Origin: an uncultured beta proteobacterium
Lineage (GTDB): Bacteria; Pseudomonadota; Gammaproteobacteria; Burkholderiales; Burkholderiaceae
Direction: 5' to 3'
DNA length: 39,515 bases
Assembly: GCA_903944255.1 (NCBI GenBank)
Contig: CAJARE010000267.1
Coordinates: forward strand, 1-39,515
The notes under the pieces are model-generated. The model saw only the letters and a program-made list of their open reading frames with translations. It was not told the DNA's origin and ran no database searches. Position numbers and translations under genes: made by a program. Positions 25,701 to 29,418 of the stretch are shown one piece after another (positions within the stretch are counted from its first letter, which is position 1; each line of letters begins with the position of its first letter).

Positions 25701-26112
25701 CAATCAGCTCAGCATAATCCCAATGACAAACCCCCATATAAACACCAGTTCGAGATCCAGCTAATGAACTTGGACAATAGCCAGCATCTTCAATGGCCTT
25801 CCATGCTAATTCCAAACTAAATCGTTGTTGCGGATCCATCCAAACCGCCTCACGCGGAGATATATTAAAAAATTCCGCATCAAAGCAGTCGGCATCAGGA
25901 AGAAACCCACCCCAAATACTATTAGTCTTATTACCCTTTGATGGGTTACCAAATAACTCTTCGGCATTCCATCGTTCCCGAGGAACTTTAGTAATTAGCG
26001 AATTACCTTTAGCTAAATGCGTCCAGAATGTATCAAGTGAATCGGCCTGGGGAAGTCGAACACTTGCGCCAATGATGGCAATATCTTCTTCATCTAAGTA
26101 TATGCGTGACAT
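5074..26112 (-). CDS. Giant trans-AT polyketide synthase, 7012 aa, six KS domains
   Basis: One uninterrupted 21-kb reading frame. Domain order with approximate residues: KS1 (9-437), DH (600-880), KR (880-1250), ACP (S1376); KS2 (1460-1895), dead DH (2072-2330), ACP (S2411); KS3 (2495-2920), KR (2950-3310), ACP (S3424); KS4 (3505-3945), Ser-less ACP-like insert (4003-4082), C-methyltransferase (4230-4560), ACP (S4647); KS5 (4740-5155), two ECH domains (5390-5580, 5610-5855), two ACPs (S5920, S6031); KS6 (6135-6550), dead DH (6755-7005). All six KS domains keep the active Cys (178, 1635, 2661, 3681, 4904, 6303) and both His motifs. No AT, loading or thioesterase domain is present. The protein begins directly with a KS and ends without the ACP its last module needs. 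It starts 15 nt after the AT-ER stop; the only visible Shine-Dalgarno is weak, suggesting coupling. Confidence 0.97.
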   Translation of the reverse strand: MSRIYLDEEDIAIIGASVRLPQADSLDTFWTHLAKGNSLITKVPRERWNAEELFGNPSKGNKTNSIWGGFLPDADCFDAEFFNISPREAVWMDPQQRFSLELAWKAIEDAGYCPSSLAGSRTGVYMGVCHWDYAELIEKNLSHVDAYTPTGIAFSIIANRISHFFDFHGPSIVNDTACAASMMSIYEAVNALKSGQCDLALAGGVNLIWSPNHFISFSKSGMLSKTGSSKAFDQQADGYVRGEGGAMLLLKKAKQARSDGDPIYATIRGIGSNHGGKTNSLTITNPVAQASLISEVYRNAGIDPGSVTYIEAHGTGTPLGDPIEIAGLKQAFSILHKENGSEPIEGSCGVGSVKTNVGHLEGAAGVIGVIKVLAAMRHDALPGNVGFSEINTLIDLKGTPFRVQSELTKWVQEPGKIRRAGVSAFGFGGSNAHVLLEEALEINNSKHEDKLFNSTAPLLIPLSALNDERLKAYAKELLAFIQNQPNLSPIFNLAYTMQVARKQMDCRIIFNVENLDELCEALHAFIDGIEDVRVFTQGDVVNTGSIHNEIIVNWLNGKSVDWNALYNDQRPGRIHAPTYPFERKRYWMDLSQGVRDEQFAIHPLLHRNESRLNEQRYRSSFIGHEFFWQEHQVSSLQVLPGVVYLEMARAAYEYAEKLKPGTKINFDNVVWTKPIIAGTSPVHVDILIDKKDQHETSFQIMETSNQFQNLPNVQGRVSIRLDENTPTLIEIDSLRISSNKIIESSELYSRLRSSGIHHGATFQIVNKLYRGEKFVLANLRLPRNLHNSLDKYYLHPMLLDAAIQAWICFDDESPSSPVVPFACRHIEVHAPCESVMWAVVRQSTTALSNPKLKHFDIDICSNSGVVCLRFKDLALRVMSDVTVAETLLFSKSEWKERPLISDTSLVIDRETSVFLAGFSPDIVDQVLEKSHISAVILKYDLNIPMASLVETWFITLIDRLRDAIRLKPKLNQYFMVLVNDSVAEYLSAPLLALLKTVALENPKFSGSLITLQGHSNVVRINDVIESESKFGNGLTQIRYDEDKTRYACTQAFFVPEKKSSSLLLDRDGAYWITGGGGGLGLHFVESLVSAGVTKIVLSGRNSSMTSRVIDELAVYRAKGVRVDYLSCDITKYEEVQNVIQWIEANIGPLKGVLHAAGVLRDSYILKKNNDEISKVFAPKVTGLINLDQATKAIDLDFLLCCSSIASVFGNAGQADYAAANAFMASFLESRQALVKSGQRSGASISIAWPLWKDGGMQVDQSSLITLHHHFGTVPMPTYEGIKAFEQILNSRVTTPITVYFGVTEKISNLLSQNDLELTQLEDQPIVVGSPPNKHELALNLLPLTVTFLKETLADLIQMDPVKIRSNRKLEEYGLDSIIIVEMTNKLEESLGPLSKTLFFEYVDLDSVATYLIEEHGPALQNLLINEQFIPLEDVINKSEDEILNFSSADDIVLEEKKVNDNSHDIAIIGLSLRVAKADEQNAFWEMLSKGQHGFEKYPEQRWDHEKLLYPERDVLGKSVAQTGAFLNGVDEFDPRYFRISQSEAELMSPEVRLFLQSAVEAFEDAGYSRETMLSKYGGDVAVIVGSMTNEYDLFGFQNMLMRGSLASGSYTGTVPNMVSYFYGFTGPSYFLDTMCSASATCVHEAVHMLRAGRCKMALAGGVSLLLHPQKLIATSQEHFTTKTAEVIRGYGVGADGTILGEGVGAIVLKTLADAKRDNDHIYAIIKGTGISNAGVRNGFTVPNPNQQARAIQEALDDAGVDPCSIGYIEGHGSGTALGDPIEIKALTQVYSKYSSDLQFCPIGTVKSNIAHLLGASGLAGIAKVLMQIKHKQLAPSLHAEVLNPNIPFAKTPFYVQRELTTWKRLKDSAGLPIPRRAGVTSIGAGGMNSHIILEEYLDTTVSKTVVEKPELLVFSAMTPLALQNSIERLHAQMLDEPSLELSNIAFTLQVGKNELPCRLAIICDSRSSLLSTLQKYSVEVPQNGTCLYYVPTILESDFIVDPELVAKAISTNDLDRLAQYWVNGIKIDWFQLHLKDQPKRVSLPSYPFEKIRCWYELYPDAPSVTHPLGSKLKLHPFIGMNNSDLSGMRYTTQIYLNEMLDYAYKIGRNQSVLPLVLPEIFMAAIQIAGFNSSSVMSGLRVLQVPSWEDISRLEIQVKLLDENTIDIVLNASDQGDKWYPLAYAKASKQKNTVKIDPISIGLTRSGTKIIEREAWYAGLADVGMHFAPFLEVLKCAYMHQDGSVLCELMPSFLQQDYSKANIRLPSYLLGVAYQSIILSMPQGATLALDEIGRVLVFDSEAKYVLVKLGKSQEYRDILFVDEHGDISAILEDVKMLPAHQIGQLSRQQEFSLSVKQFSPSTSDSLNDGVPLIADDSKQLELELRDVVARLLKFPVTEVSARAHFFDLGFDSISLTRLATEINTIYGTSLNPSIFFEYEDIQALSSHLRVRYAVNSKNVIVPAEIKESNLINNQLSKDEQYLEEIDQSSKTEAASSAPIAIIGMSARLPGANTPQEFFNHLLAGHDLVGNLPFERYSEPYLKRILSAEFPQFGAFLQDIDSFDAEYFNISPHEAQRMDPQQRLMLETAVHALEDAGYAPEQLPSDTGVFIGVSGHDYASLLQAYGIETDGFVATGNSLAMVANRISYKLNIHGPSQAIDTACSSSLVAILRAVESIRSGQCSAAIVGAVNLALSLEGFEGPYKAGMLSPTGRCHSFSSKADGYVRGEGVVALLIKPLHLAERDGDQIIGVLLGGAENHGGHAGSLTAPNTHAQADLIKRAMAGIDPTTIGYIETHGTGTILGDPVEINGLQQAYRSLMSSNRPIAPSIGLGSVKSNIGHLEAAAGLAGVVKVLMAMRAGELPATLHCEEINPHISLEGSPFYFVKARQEWPRNLDNEKKIVLRRAAVSSFGFGGSNAHLILEEYPIKEGFRRQALPLHRFSKTRFWIPNLNLSEETVMLKPEWVLSPLSRKVFTSPNLHIIFPCEISIPKISTLKCEVINVENVMGDISQRYISTAIELFKILQKLLQRPDSDTYLVQLVVPLDGEKELYEGLGAMLDSACAECPRLLAQVISVSSSTSSNQLEDILIQESRQVGERRIRYVDGQRFVRRWNDLANSLPVAKPDPWRDGGVYLISGGLGALGRTVAKHITTHYKNITLILLGTIPLNQERTEFIGNLKTNSAKVNYHQLNLEDFEATARIVNDCVNSFGNLHGVIHCAGTHQDAAIVFKTNQQVDDVMRSKVSGAYSLDRACSNLNLDFFVMFSSLAGAVGNAGQADYAAANGFLDALASFRNNSMRSISWPLWRDGGMKVSASYEQAFFEKMGQRALSSTAGLNSLSTLISVSAPNVAVIAGDSKRIRSFFDSVSSQTNEVISHREFSNTADEDLSALIDHVALHLGRLLAKLTGMKADEIQGDTPLEVYGIDSLLITNLNKSLSSTFENLSKTLFFEHRTLTQVARYLVNTQKLACVNWVGYQSNQKLDTVRLEAGSEITDKIPSSRIAKVDINEPIAIVGMSGQYPKAPDLQKFWQNLTQGIDAVSEIPMDRWPLQDFYNPDSSKAVESGQSYSKWGGFLEDFAKFDPLFFRIAPRDALAMDPQERLFLMNAWAACEDGGYTRLRFAQQHDSRVGVFVGITKTGYALYEPFLTETGTTVRPSTSFSSVANRVSHVFDLNGPSMPIDTMCSSSLVAIHQACASLYSGECEMAIAGGVNLYLHPSNYIELSASRMLSPDGQCKSFGDEANGFVPGEGVGCVLLKPLSYAIADGDNIHALIRSSAVNHGGKTNGYTVPNPTAQSEVVRIALDKAGIDARSVTYIEAHGTGTELGDPIEIQGLTNAFRVDTAECGFCAIGSVKSNIGHLEAAAGIAGLTKIVLQMKHGTLVPSLHAEKENPNIQFSESPFDIQRKLQPWYPKAIKIDGVIKNQSRIAGVSSFGAGGTNAHLIIEEWPSSTYGSQDLNRMSFTENRLSLPILLSAKDSIKLREMALNLLAVLEGSDSEIQLHNTSSISAVSISEIEAVIQEAIAEILSVSKADLNTDEQFTEYGITLLHLHAIRKILENRFGIVLSKTDFSLSRNIADLINLMSTILTSRLENSSKLDLRDIAYTLAHREQMTARLGIEASTLAELKTKLKAFLDQEIVSGIFIAAQEKALVALNNDGDFNDSLSRLLTKGRIGKVLDFWAQGMSIDWINLFPSLRGNIISLPTYPFSSEQFWIPSPMSYVSVAELVGTAKVDEERTALLADSLELQRQLTLLVNAILEEIPKDRIVSAYKDWYQSIKLSLESSEIDNRGALETAWALWDQYSNIAHAHGGPVAQITLAETVLHSLPSILTGSQLATSIIFPEANMSLVEAVYKEDRVASRFNVTLGLAACNFIKQRLRQNPSKPIRILEIGGGTGSSTSILCSTLSPFTDSIEEYLFTDISRAFLIRAERNFTENMPYFKTALLDIERPLNSQNIDLGAYDLVIASNVLHATQDMHSTLAIVRTAMADDALLLINEINHGTMFTHVTFGLLDGWWKFQDKHLRIPGTPALNTQTWRGILESSDFEWVAASPNSEQALGQQIIAVRAKSKNIIVDQSKVTAIDKEGFKKSNFSPDITTVPSGSQLIDSLEQQYQFSGLRDAILNSLSETLNIAKSSIDTQLSFADYGLDSILAVELAQKLRTSLGIDLEVTRLFDFSSVKQLESFIGSEYADTLSKPTLAVQAFTNNYDLSSKPSDFVDEISPKKVPSTNNEKIASPISLSLKREPIAIVGMSGRFSGSKNVEELWAHLLAGHDLVTPVSRFDLSSFYKDASLGSYCDRGSFIDGVDKFDPVFFSISGLEATYMDPQQRLFLEEAWKTLESAGHAGLDMIGRRCGVFVGCSSGDYQELFASQPPGQAFWGNTSSLIPARISYFLDFKGPAIAVDTACSSSLVAVQLACQSIWSGESEMALAGGVFVQCTSRFYRYANQAQMLSLSGRCAAFGNHADGIVPGEAAAAVLLRPLADALADGDNILGVIAGVGTNQDGTTNGITAPSGVSQEQLLRQIYSEFNINPAEISMVEAHGTGTPLGDPIEFSALDRVYTSSSSHKHYCALGSVKSNLGHATTAAGITGLIKVLLAIKHERIPPTIHLDGLNPAIHLENSAFYLNDKPIEWAPSSEANRLAAISSFGFSGTNAHLVIQEPPPLEAHENLRPAYLIALSTRSEAQLKQYAKDLLEFLELTQVSNCADLAFTLLAGRRPLSHRLAIVVTSLDDLRTKLYQWLNNGSASGVEMRLIESELDEEPSDLESANTIIQTVRNYTLLENEEYLNCLKQLSELFLRGSKARLDLQFDQSKHRRLALPTYPFKSDRYWVGGDVPVNDFFPIIKQGDKNSRNQNIYLDLKQSSLENTSTELVRKKVLLQPIQESDEGRGLFSISRAPDREGIRHLITDGSWSAEFQEALVRELEIAGRNEAIKAVFINANSPWNDSSHFSVIENRLPKLTFECSIPIVAAVKGGASGRGLMFLLLCDFVILDSHGQYGFPPLDITEDFEFFQRYLDVNIAKRILGNSTFMTGLECQSCRTGMIAVDQNQMSDYALEIIHHLVAIPRLSLVLLKQHMRKNSFEFLDLKMTPLSIPLEKLTSNPEHRQDISLKTTVVRLEVFDDGVAVIHMREEKQKNSFNDALMNGLIEVFERISQMPELKVLVLTGYGAYFACGGTHEGLESLQSGKSKFTDLKVYTLPIECELPVIAAMQGHAIGAGWSLGMFCDETLFSLESIYHSNYMRFGFTPGAGATFIFPERLGDHLGREILFTAAEYRGHTLLERGVGITAIPGAEVLTQALKRAHQLARSSREELIFQKAGKRRLISARLEEIFVKELSMHEKTFIGNRKVLEKINQHFSEGASVSINADLSLAKPRSSSRNVNKSDPLDVRSKLLSTLAEELMIDVSEISDASGFLALGLDSILAVTWIRKINHIFDLNLPATVVYRHPTVGAFIAHIKDLSVNLVAEEVNLGFLSNTESNISYEAPINSFLGKLDATEWIRDELVKSLASELMIDSTEIRAQSTFLDLGLDSILALIWVRKINSIFDISLPATVVYMHPTVNVLAEHIKTLIKNNSLLLRDDALTNQNTHETIQAEKFNALLELDSELKSINTQEKFEPEDLNRHKSLPKFINRESSDAIAIIGASGRFPKALNLVDFWKNISSGRDCIEEVPFDRWDVSKYYDSDPTALEKSYSKWMGSIDDIDRFDADFFNINPREAELMDPQQRLFLQHAWHVIENAAILPSELAGSQCGVFVASGNSGYSELVKARNAYSLIGSSGSILAARIAYILDLHGPCISIDTACSSSLVAVTQACNSLLLGEVDLAIAGGACILIGPDMHIDTSKVGMLSPEGRCFAFDSRANGFVPGEGIGVVLLKRLADAERDGDPIRGIIRGWGVNQDGKTNGITAPNPQAQSRLIGDIYNKFSIDPATISLIEAHGTGTALGDPIEIEGLSEVFGVLSEKQSYCAIGSVKANVGHLLASAGIAGVLKALLALEYQKLPPSANFKVQNSHIQLDNTPFYINQELKNWDKVSSTPRRAAISAFGFSGTNAHLVLEEGQSVDTNLHTENKLPLISKYIFVLSAKTKEQLIDYVFSIKNFVESKFDISLGNLAHTLQVARQVYDARISFVFNSREDLLEKLSRIIQSQFNNDIYLEAEGKPISALFSNDEDIALLLESWFASNSVEKISQLWVSGVKINWMKLQDACLHRRIGLPGYPFARTRHWIDAEDSLQISSPQIVEEIHVMPQFSNSSKTLNGSESWLNRYEIDGEKLLPGFFYPAMALAAAEKATTKKVVGLKNLVWGSPVAINGHARELQVVIESDEHGLIYHISADGDETVAYHVGEVILDFNEGYWPAEFDLKENLSATDITKKFIKFSKRETLMNFDISSVLLNELQLIARVSQKDRTTKIAPSLPLNFIWDLYSFYMMECIDIESIETVQNKNKKLATHFPFMLNSIQQDGPLPDDFIIRVWSNSANRSVNIEIFDSDGKPKLVLDGLMAEDYSNLSQIRLQ
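7888..11910 (-). other. PKS module 5: beta-branching module KS-ECH-ECH-ACP-ACP
   Basis: The KS (DTACSSS Cys4904, EAHGTGT, NLGHATTAAG) is followed by two enoyl-CoA-hydratase-like domains. The first (5390-5580) is divergent, with AAVKGGASGRGLMFLLLCDF. The second (5610-5855) has MREEKQKNSF, YFACGGTHEGL and IAAMQGHAIGAGWSLGMFCD and resembles the ECH2/PksI-type decarboxylase of beta-branching cassettes. Two near-identical ACPs follow with GLDSILAVTW (S5920, W5926) and GLDSILALIW (S6031, W6037). The Trp six residues after the Ser is the published mark of beta-branching ACPs. Expected outcome: an alkyl branch, usually methyl, at the beta carbon. The HMG synthase and donor ACP it needs are not in the window. 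Confidence 0.85.
12043..15615 (-). other. PKS module 4: KS - ACP-like insert - C-methyltransferase - ACP
   Basis: The KS has DTMCSSS (Cys3681), EAHGTGT and NIGHLEAAAG. The methyltransferase has the SAM-binding motif EIGGGTGSST near residue 4388 and the later LLLINEI and LLDGWW segments typical of PKS C-methyltransferases. The ACP has YGLDSI (S4647). Expected outcome: alpha-methylation with the beta-keto retained. The Ser-less carrier-like insert is listed separately. Confidence 0.82.
13867..14106 (-). other. Ser-less ACP-like domain embedded in the KS4 post-KS linker
   Basis: Residues about 4003-4082 have the pattern of an acyl carrier protein: an initial amphipathic helix, EILSVSKADLNTDEQF, then EYGITLLHLHAIRKIL where EYGLDSI... 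would be expected, then a helix with FGIVLSKTDF and a final IADLINLM. The attachment Ser and the Asp before it are replaced by Thr-Leu, so it cannot carry phosphopantetheine. It sits inside the linker: LSAKDSIKLREMALNLLAVLE precedes it and LDLRDIAYTLAHREQ follows, two pieces that are contiguous in sister modules. This looks like an insertion of a carrier domain that lost its function, or a domain kept for protein contacts. Confidence 0.6.
15703..18645 (-). other. PKS module 3: KS-KR-ACP with a very short post-KS linker
   Basis: Canonical KS (DTACSSS Cys2661, ETHGTGT, NIGHLEAAAG). The KR has SGGLGALG near 3135, SSLAGAVGN and ADYAAANGF, and a B-type-like Asp in HCAGTHQD. The ACP has YGIDSL (S3424). 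Unlike the other five KS domains of this protein, the post-KS linker is cut to roughly 20 residues (ending in a LPLHRFSKTRFW-like tail); the LSA...AYTLQ.AR subdomain is missing. Expected outcome: a beta-hydroxyl. Confidence 0.82.
18763..21750 (-). other. PKS module 2: divergent KS - inactive DH-like domain - ACP
   Basis: This KS departs from the others at nearly every signature: MSPEVRLFL instead of MDPQQRLFL, DTMCSAS (Cys1635), EGHGSGT, NIAHLLGASG and GAGGMNSHIILEEY. Catalytic Cys and both His are nevertheless present. The following double-hotdog-like region begins HPFIGM. It has no His where the catalytic His should be (stretch around KIGRNQSVLP), and LPSYLLGVAYQ replaces LHPxLLDxAxQ, so the Asp is lost as well. 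It should not dehydrate. Loss of both residues also argues against an enoyl isomerase of the trans-AT shift-module kind, which keeps the His. The ACP has GFDSI (S2411). Expected outcome: an unreduced or unprocessed extension, or a structural module. Confidence 0.8.
21853..26112 (-). other. PKS module 1: KS-DH-KR-ACP
   Basis: The KS has DTACAAS (Cys178; AAS instead of the commoner SSS), EAHGTGT and NVGHLEGAAG. The DH keeps H631 (HQVSSLQVLPG, with Ser for the usual Gly) and D800 (LHPMLLDAAIQ). The KR has the nucleotide motif TGGGGGLG near residue 1073 and the Ser/Tyr/Asn set in SSIASVFGN and ADYAAANAF. The Asp in HAAGVLRD matches B-type (D-hydroxyl) KRs. The ACP has GLDSI (S1376). Expected outcome: an alpha,beta double bond. 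No ACP or starter-loading domain precedes the KS, so its acyl donor must come from another protein. Confidence 0.85.
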
Positions 26113-26127
26113 ATTTCTACGTGAGTT

Positions 26128-28431
26128 TTAATGAGAAACTCGGGGCTGATGCATTAATAAAAAACGTTTATTAAGCAGAGCGGCAGTTTCTTGCATTAGT
26201 AAAGAAGCAATATCATCAACATGACGTTCACGCCAATCAATCAATGGTCCTCCAGCTATCCATTGATTAAAGGCTCCCAATGCTGGCCCACAGTGAATTT
26301 GAAAGTCTACCTTATGTTCAAGATTCCCTGTCAAGGCCCAACGAGTCGCATCCTTAAAATATCGTTTAAATATTAAAGCCATTCTGTGCTTAGGCAAACG
26401 TTCGGCTCGTTCAATCTCCGCTGAAGGATAAGCACTTCGTACTTCACTAAAAACATCATCAAAAGAGCGTTTGAAATAGCGTCCCTCTATCTGTTGACGA
26501 GTCTGTGAATCAATTTGCTCTATTCCCTCATATTGATGATATAAAGCGACTAATTTATTTGCCCGTGCCGGAAAGAATAAACCCTTTTTAAGCACTTGAA
26601 CTTTAGCGCCTAATTCAAACAATTCGCCAGAGGGAGCATAATCAGTGTCATACACATTCATCGCTTGCAGTAAGTCCTTTACTACATCGCTTGTACCTGC
26701 CTCAATGGTGCATTGGTTGATAGAGCCAGTCAGAATAAAGTCAACCCCCATAACAAATAAAGCCGCAGCAGCTTCTGGAGTTCCAATACCACCAGCTCCT
26801 CCTACATAGATTGGGCCAAAAGTTGGATAGCGCTGTTGATACTCGTCACGCACTCGAAGCATGGCAGGAACTAAAGTAAATGGCATACCCTGATCAGTAT
26901 GCCCACCAGAATCAGACTCTACGCAGAGCGCATCCACCATGGGGACCCCGCTAAGAAGCTCAGCTTGTTCGCGGTCAATCATATTGCTTTCGAGTAACTT
27001 ATTAATAATTCGATCAGGTGCCGGCGAGAGGAATTGCGCACCAACATCAGGACGCGATACTTTTGCAATAATCTTATTGAGTGCCAATATATTTCCGGTG
27101 CTTTGACGCACAAGACCCTTTGCTCGATAACGTACGAGCGATGGTGTCACCTCCATAAATGCAGAAGCCTCAATAGTTCTAACTTGGTGCTTAAGCAGAA
27201 GATCAACCAAAGATTCTTCTAGCTCTGGAAAGTTGGAGTGGGCAATAAAGTTAACGCCATAAGGTGACCCATTAGCTATGCGCGACTGAATAGTGAGAAT
27301 TGCACTTTCAATATCCTCTATCTTTAGCCCGCCAGTGCCAAAAAAAGCCATAAGCCCTGCTTTAGCCATTCGAACAACAATATCTACTGATGCTATACCT
27401 TGATACATTCCGCCAGCTAAATAGGCATACTTAAGATTAAAATCTTCACAAAATCTTGCAGAACCTAAAGAGCGTGCATCATATACACTTGAAATTGAAC
27501 TTCTTTCATTGGCTACTAGGGAATCTTGAGTAGTAGCAAGTTCCTCTTGCGCAAGGATAGCTAAATCAAGAGGACCCGCCTCAGCATTAGTGCGAATGAC
27601 CATTGGCTTAACGATTGGCATAATCGCTGGGCTAATTTCTTCGAAATCATTTACCCCTACCCCTTTGGCCAGAACGTATCTTATGCTATCAGACCAACGA
27701 ACAGGAGCCGTAATTTGTTGAACCATTAACTCAGCAATGTGGCCTGCTACGTGAGGACGTGAAGTAACGTTAGATATCACTGGAATTGTAGGTGGAGCGA
27801 AAGAAAATTGATGAATAAACTCTTGGAATTGTTCTTGAGCATTAGCCATCAATGGCGTGTGAAAGGCTCCCCCAACCTGAAGCATCTTAAAGTGAGTTGC
27901 ACCACTATTAAGAAATAAAGATTCTGTTCTCTCAACTTCTTCGCGCAGGCCTGAAAGAACTATTTGGTGAGGAGTATTAAAGTTTGCAATAAAGACATTT
28001 TGAACAGCATGTTGTTCGAGTACATTTGCAACTTCATCCGCCTTGAGTCCAAGCACAGCAGCCATTCCCCCGGCCTTTGCTTGTCCCATTAGTTCACCGC
28101 GCTTTTTTACAAGCCTTAGACCACTTTCAAAATCAATCACTCCGGAAGCGAACAATGCAACATATTCAGCAACACTATGTCCTAAAAGATAATCAGGAGC
28201 AGAAGAATTGCGTTGCTTGTCTAAAAAAGATAATGCAGTTACTACATATATTGCAGGTTGTGTAAAGGAGGTTGATACCAATCGCTCATTCGGACCGTTT
28301 GTACATAATTCCGCGACAGAATAACCCAGAATTTCGTCAGCAGACTTTACCAATGACGAAAATTGGTCAAATAATTCCTCTCCCATTCCTAAACGTTGGG
28401 CGCCTTGTCCGGGGAAAATGATAGCCCTGAT
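26128..28431 (-). CDS. trans-acting acyltransferase - PfaD-type enoyl reductase fusion
   Basis: Supplies extender units in trans to the AT-less PKS and provides a trans-acting enoyl reductase. Residue numbers assume the ATC start at 28431 (767 aa). The AT (about 1-290) has FPGQGAQ at the N-terminus, the nucleophile GHSVAE (S86) and GAFHTPLM (H191). The ER (about 312 to the end) is the FMN-dependent PfaD type, with LAGGMYQGI, VESDSGGHTDQG and GGAGGIGTPEAA. AT-ER fusions of this kind are common in trans-AT clusters. The first ATG (28386) would remove FPGQGAQ, whose Gln forms the oxyanion hole. Upstream in frame there is only ATC (28429-28431), directly after a TAA stop and 7 nt from a good AGGAGA, so ATC is probably the start. 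The gene ends 15 nt before the giant PKS. Confidence 0.93.
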   Translation of the reverse strand: MRAIIFPGQGAQRLGMGEELFDQFSSLVKSADEILGYSVAELCTNGPNERLVSTSFTQPAIYVVTALSFLDKQRNSSAPDYLLGHSVAEYVALFASGVIDFESGLRLVKKRGELMGQAKAGGMAAVLGLKADEVANVLEQHAVQNVFIANFNTPHQIVLSGLREEVERTESLFLNSGATHFKMLQVGGAFHTPLMANAQEQFQEFIHQFSFAPPTIPVISNVTSRPHVAGHIAELMVQQITAPVRWSDSIRYVLAKGVGVNDFEEISPAIMPIVKPMVIRTNAEAGPLDLAILAQEELATTQDSLVANERSSISSVYDARSLGSARFCEDFNLKYAYLAGGMYQGIASVDIVVRMAKAGLMAFFGTGGLKIEDIESAILTIQSRIANGSPYGVNFIAHSNFPELEESLVDLLLKHQVRTIEASAFMEVTPSLVRYRAKGLVRQSTGNILALNKIIAKVSRPDVGAQFLSPAPDRIINKLLESNMIDREQAELLSGVPMVDALCVESDSGGHTDQGMPFTLVPAMLRVRDEYQQRYPTFGPIYVGGAGGIGTPEAAAALFVMGVDFILTGSINQCTIEAGTSDVVKDLLQAMNVYDTDYAPSGELFELGAKVQVLKKGLFFPARANKLVALYHQYEGIEQIDSQTRQQIEGRYFKRSFDDVFSEVRSAYPSAEIERAERLPKHRMALIFKRYFKDATRWALTGNLEHKVDFQIHCGPALGAFNQWIAGGPLIDWRERHVDDIASLLMQETAALLNKRFLLMHQPRVSH

Positions 28432-28444
28432 TTAGAAATCTCCT
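28429..28444 (-). promoter_or_regulatory. Ribosome binding site with likely ATC start codon of the AT-ER gene
   Basis: The minus strand reads AGGAGA (28439-28444), 7 nt, then ATC AGG GCT ATC ATT and on into FPGQGAQ. An in-frame TAA (28432-28434) immediately precedes the ATC, and there is no ATG, GTG or TTG before the oxyanion-hole motif. The Shine-Dalgarno position fits the ATC well and is about 50 nt from the first ATG. Confidence 0.6.
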
Positions 28445-28485
28445 GATATGAATAAGTAGCTTAAATAAAAGCAATATAAGAATAC

Positions 28486-29325
28486 CTATTTATCCGTATT
28501 TAATAGCAAGGGGAGAGACTTTTCGCCAGTACCCATAATAATGATTTTGCTATTTGGAGAGCTGGCAAGCTCAGAAGTAACTGCAAGCCCACGCCATTTC
28601 AATATAGACACCCCTGATATCTTTTCAAATTCTTTAATACCAGTAGCCTCAATCACTTGACGTTTGCGTTCCTCCTCTTGTGAAGCCAACTTATAGACAT
28701 AAGTTTGTAAAGTTTGTTCAGCAACTTTTTTATTTTCTATGCCCTTTGTCACATCAGCCGGAAGTTCTAGCTTCACAATAAATACATCTTCATAATTAAT
28801 TGGAAGTTCTTGTTCGGTTTCTTTGATTTCTTTTTGAAAATCTTTTCGAATTGTCCACTCTATGGTGGAGTAGATTTCTTCAGCTGTGAAGCGACTGATA
28901 ATTAATCTAATTGCATTAGTAATTTCTGGAATAACCACAACCCTAGCATAATCCGGGCCTATAGTGCGATGTAACTCTGGCAATCGGTTTGGCATCACTG
29001 CAAAACGTGAAACCCAACCAACATAGATCACCAAACCATCTTTAGTCAAAAATCCAGTAGTATCTTCAAAAACATTAGAGCGAACATCATAAACAATAAT
29101 TTGGTCCCATGGTAACTTGAAGGCAGTGCCTTCAGTAATAATCCAATTCTTAGTGCCTCCAAAAAAACGACTCCAATAAACACCTTGGTATCCTGCATAA
29201 ATTGGCACCGTAATGAATTCCCAACACAACACAGTAATAAATGCAACTACCAAGGAAGTTAAAGTTATGCGGAAGCGTTGACGATGTAGGGTCAAATCAA
29301 TCTTATTCAATGCTTGCTTAATCAT
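28486..29325 (-). CDS. Band-7/SPFH (prohibitin-like) membrane protein, 279 aa
   Basis: One N-terminal membrane segment (about residues 24-48, ITLTSLVVAFITVLCWEFI) is followed by an SPFH/band-7 domain (about 48-210) with TEGTAFKLPWDQIIVYDVR, the segment VGWVSRFAV and RVVVIPEITNAIR, and then a charged, probably coiled-coil stretch (about 205-245, KKVAEQTLQ... QEEERKRQ). Proteins of this family oligomerise at the membrane as scaffolds or microdomain organisers. It lies between the small membrane protein gene (93 nt upstream) and the AT-ER gene (54 nt downstream to the proposed ATC), all on the same strand, so it probably shares their transcript. A link to polyketide assembly or export is only suggested by position; the pair could equally be passenger genes. 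No strong Shine-Dalgarno is seen. Confidence 0.85.
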   Translation of the reverse strand: MIKQALNKIDLTLHRQRFRITLTSLVVAFITVLCWEFITVPIYAGYQGVYWSRFFGGTKNWIITEGTAFKLPWDQIIVYDVRSNVFEDTTGFLTKDGLVIYVGWVSRFAVMPNRLPELHRTIGPDYARVVVIPEITNAIRLIISRFTAEEIYSTIEWTIRKDFQKEIKETEQELPINYEDVFIVKLELPADVTKGIENKKVAEQTLQTYVYKLASQEEERKRQVIEATGIKEFEKISGVSILKWRGLAVTSELASSPNSKIIIMGTGEKSLPLLLNTDK

Positions 29326-29418
29326 AGTGTCGTATTGGCCGATATTATTCTTAGTTAAAATATTTATTGCTAAGTAACTTGATATTGCTCTAGCTTATTA
29401 AAGCAAGCGCTTCTAGAT

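Noticed and set aside
27034..27222. Plus-strand open frame opposite the AT-ER gene
   Set aside because: It lies antisense within a gene with clear PfaD motifs, has no Shine-Dalgarno and no recognisable content. The same holds for the other short plus-strand frames opposite the PKS genes.
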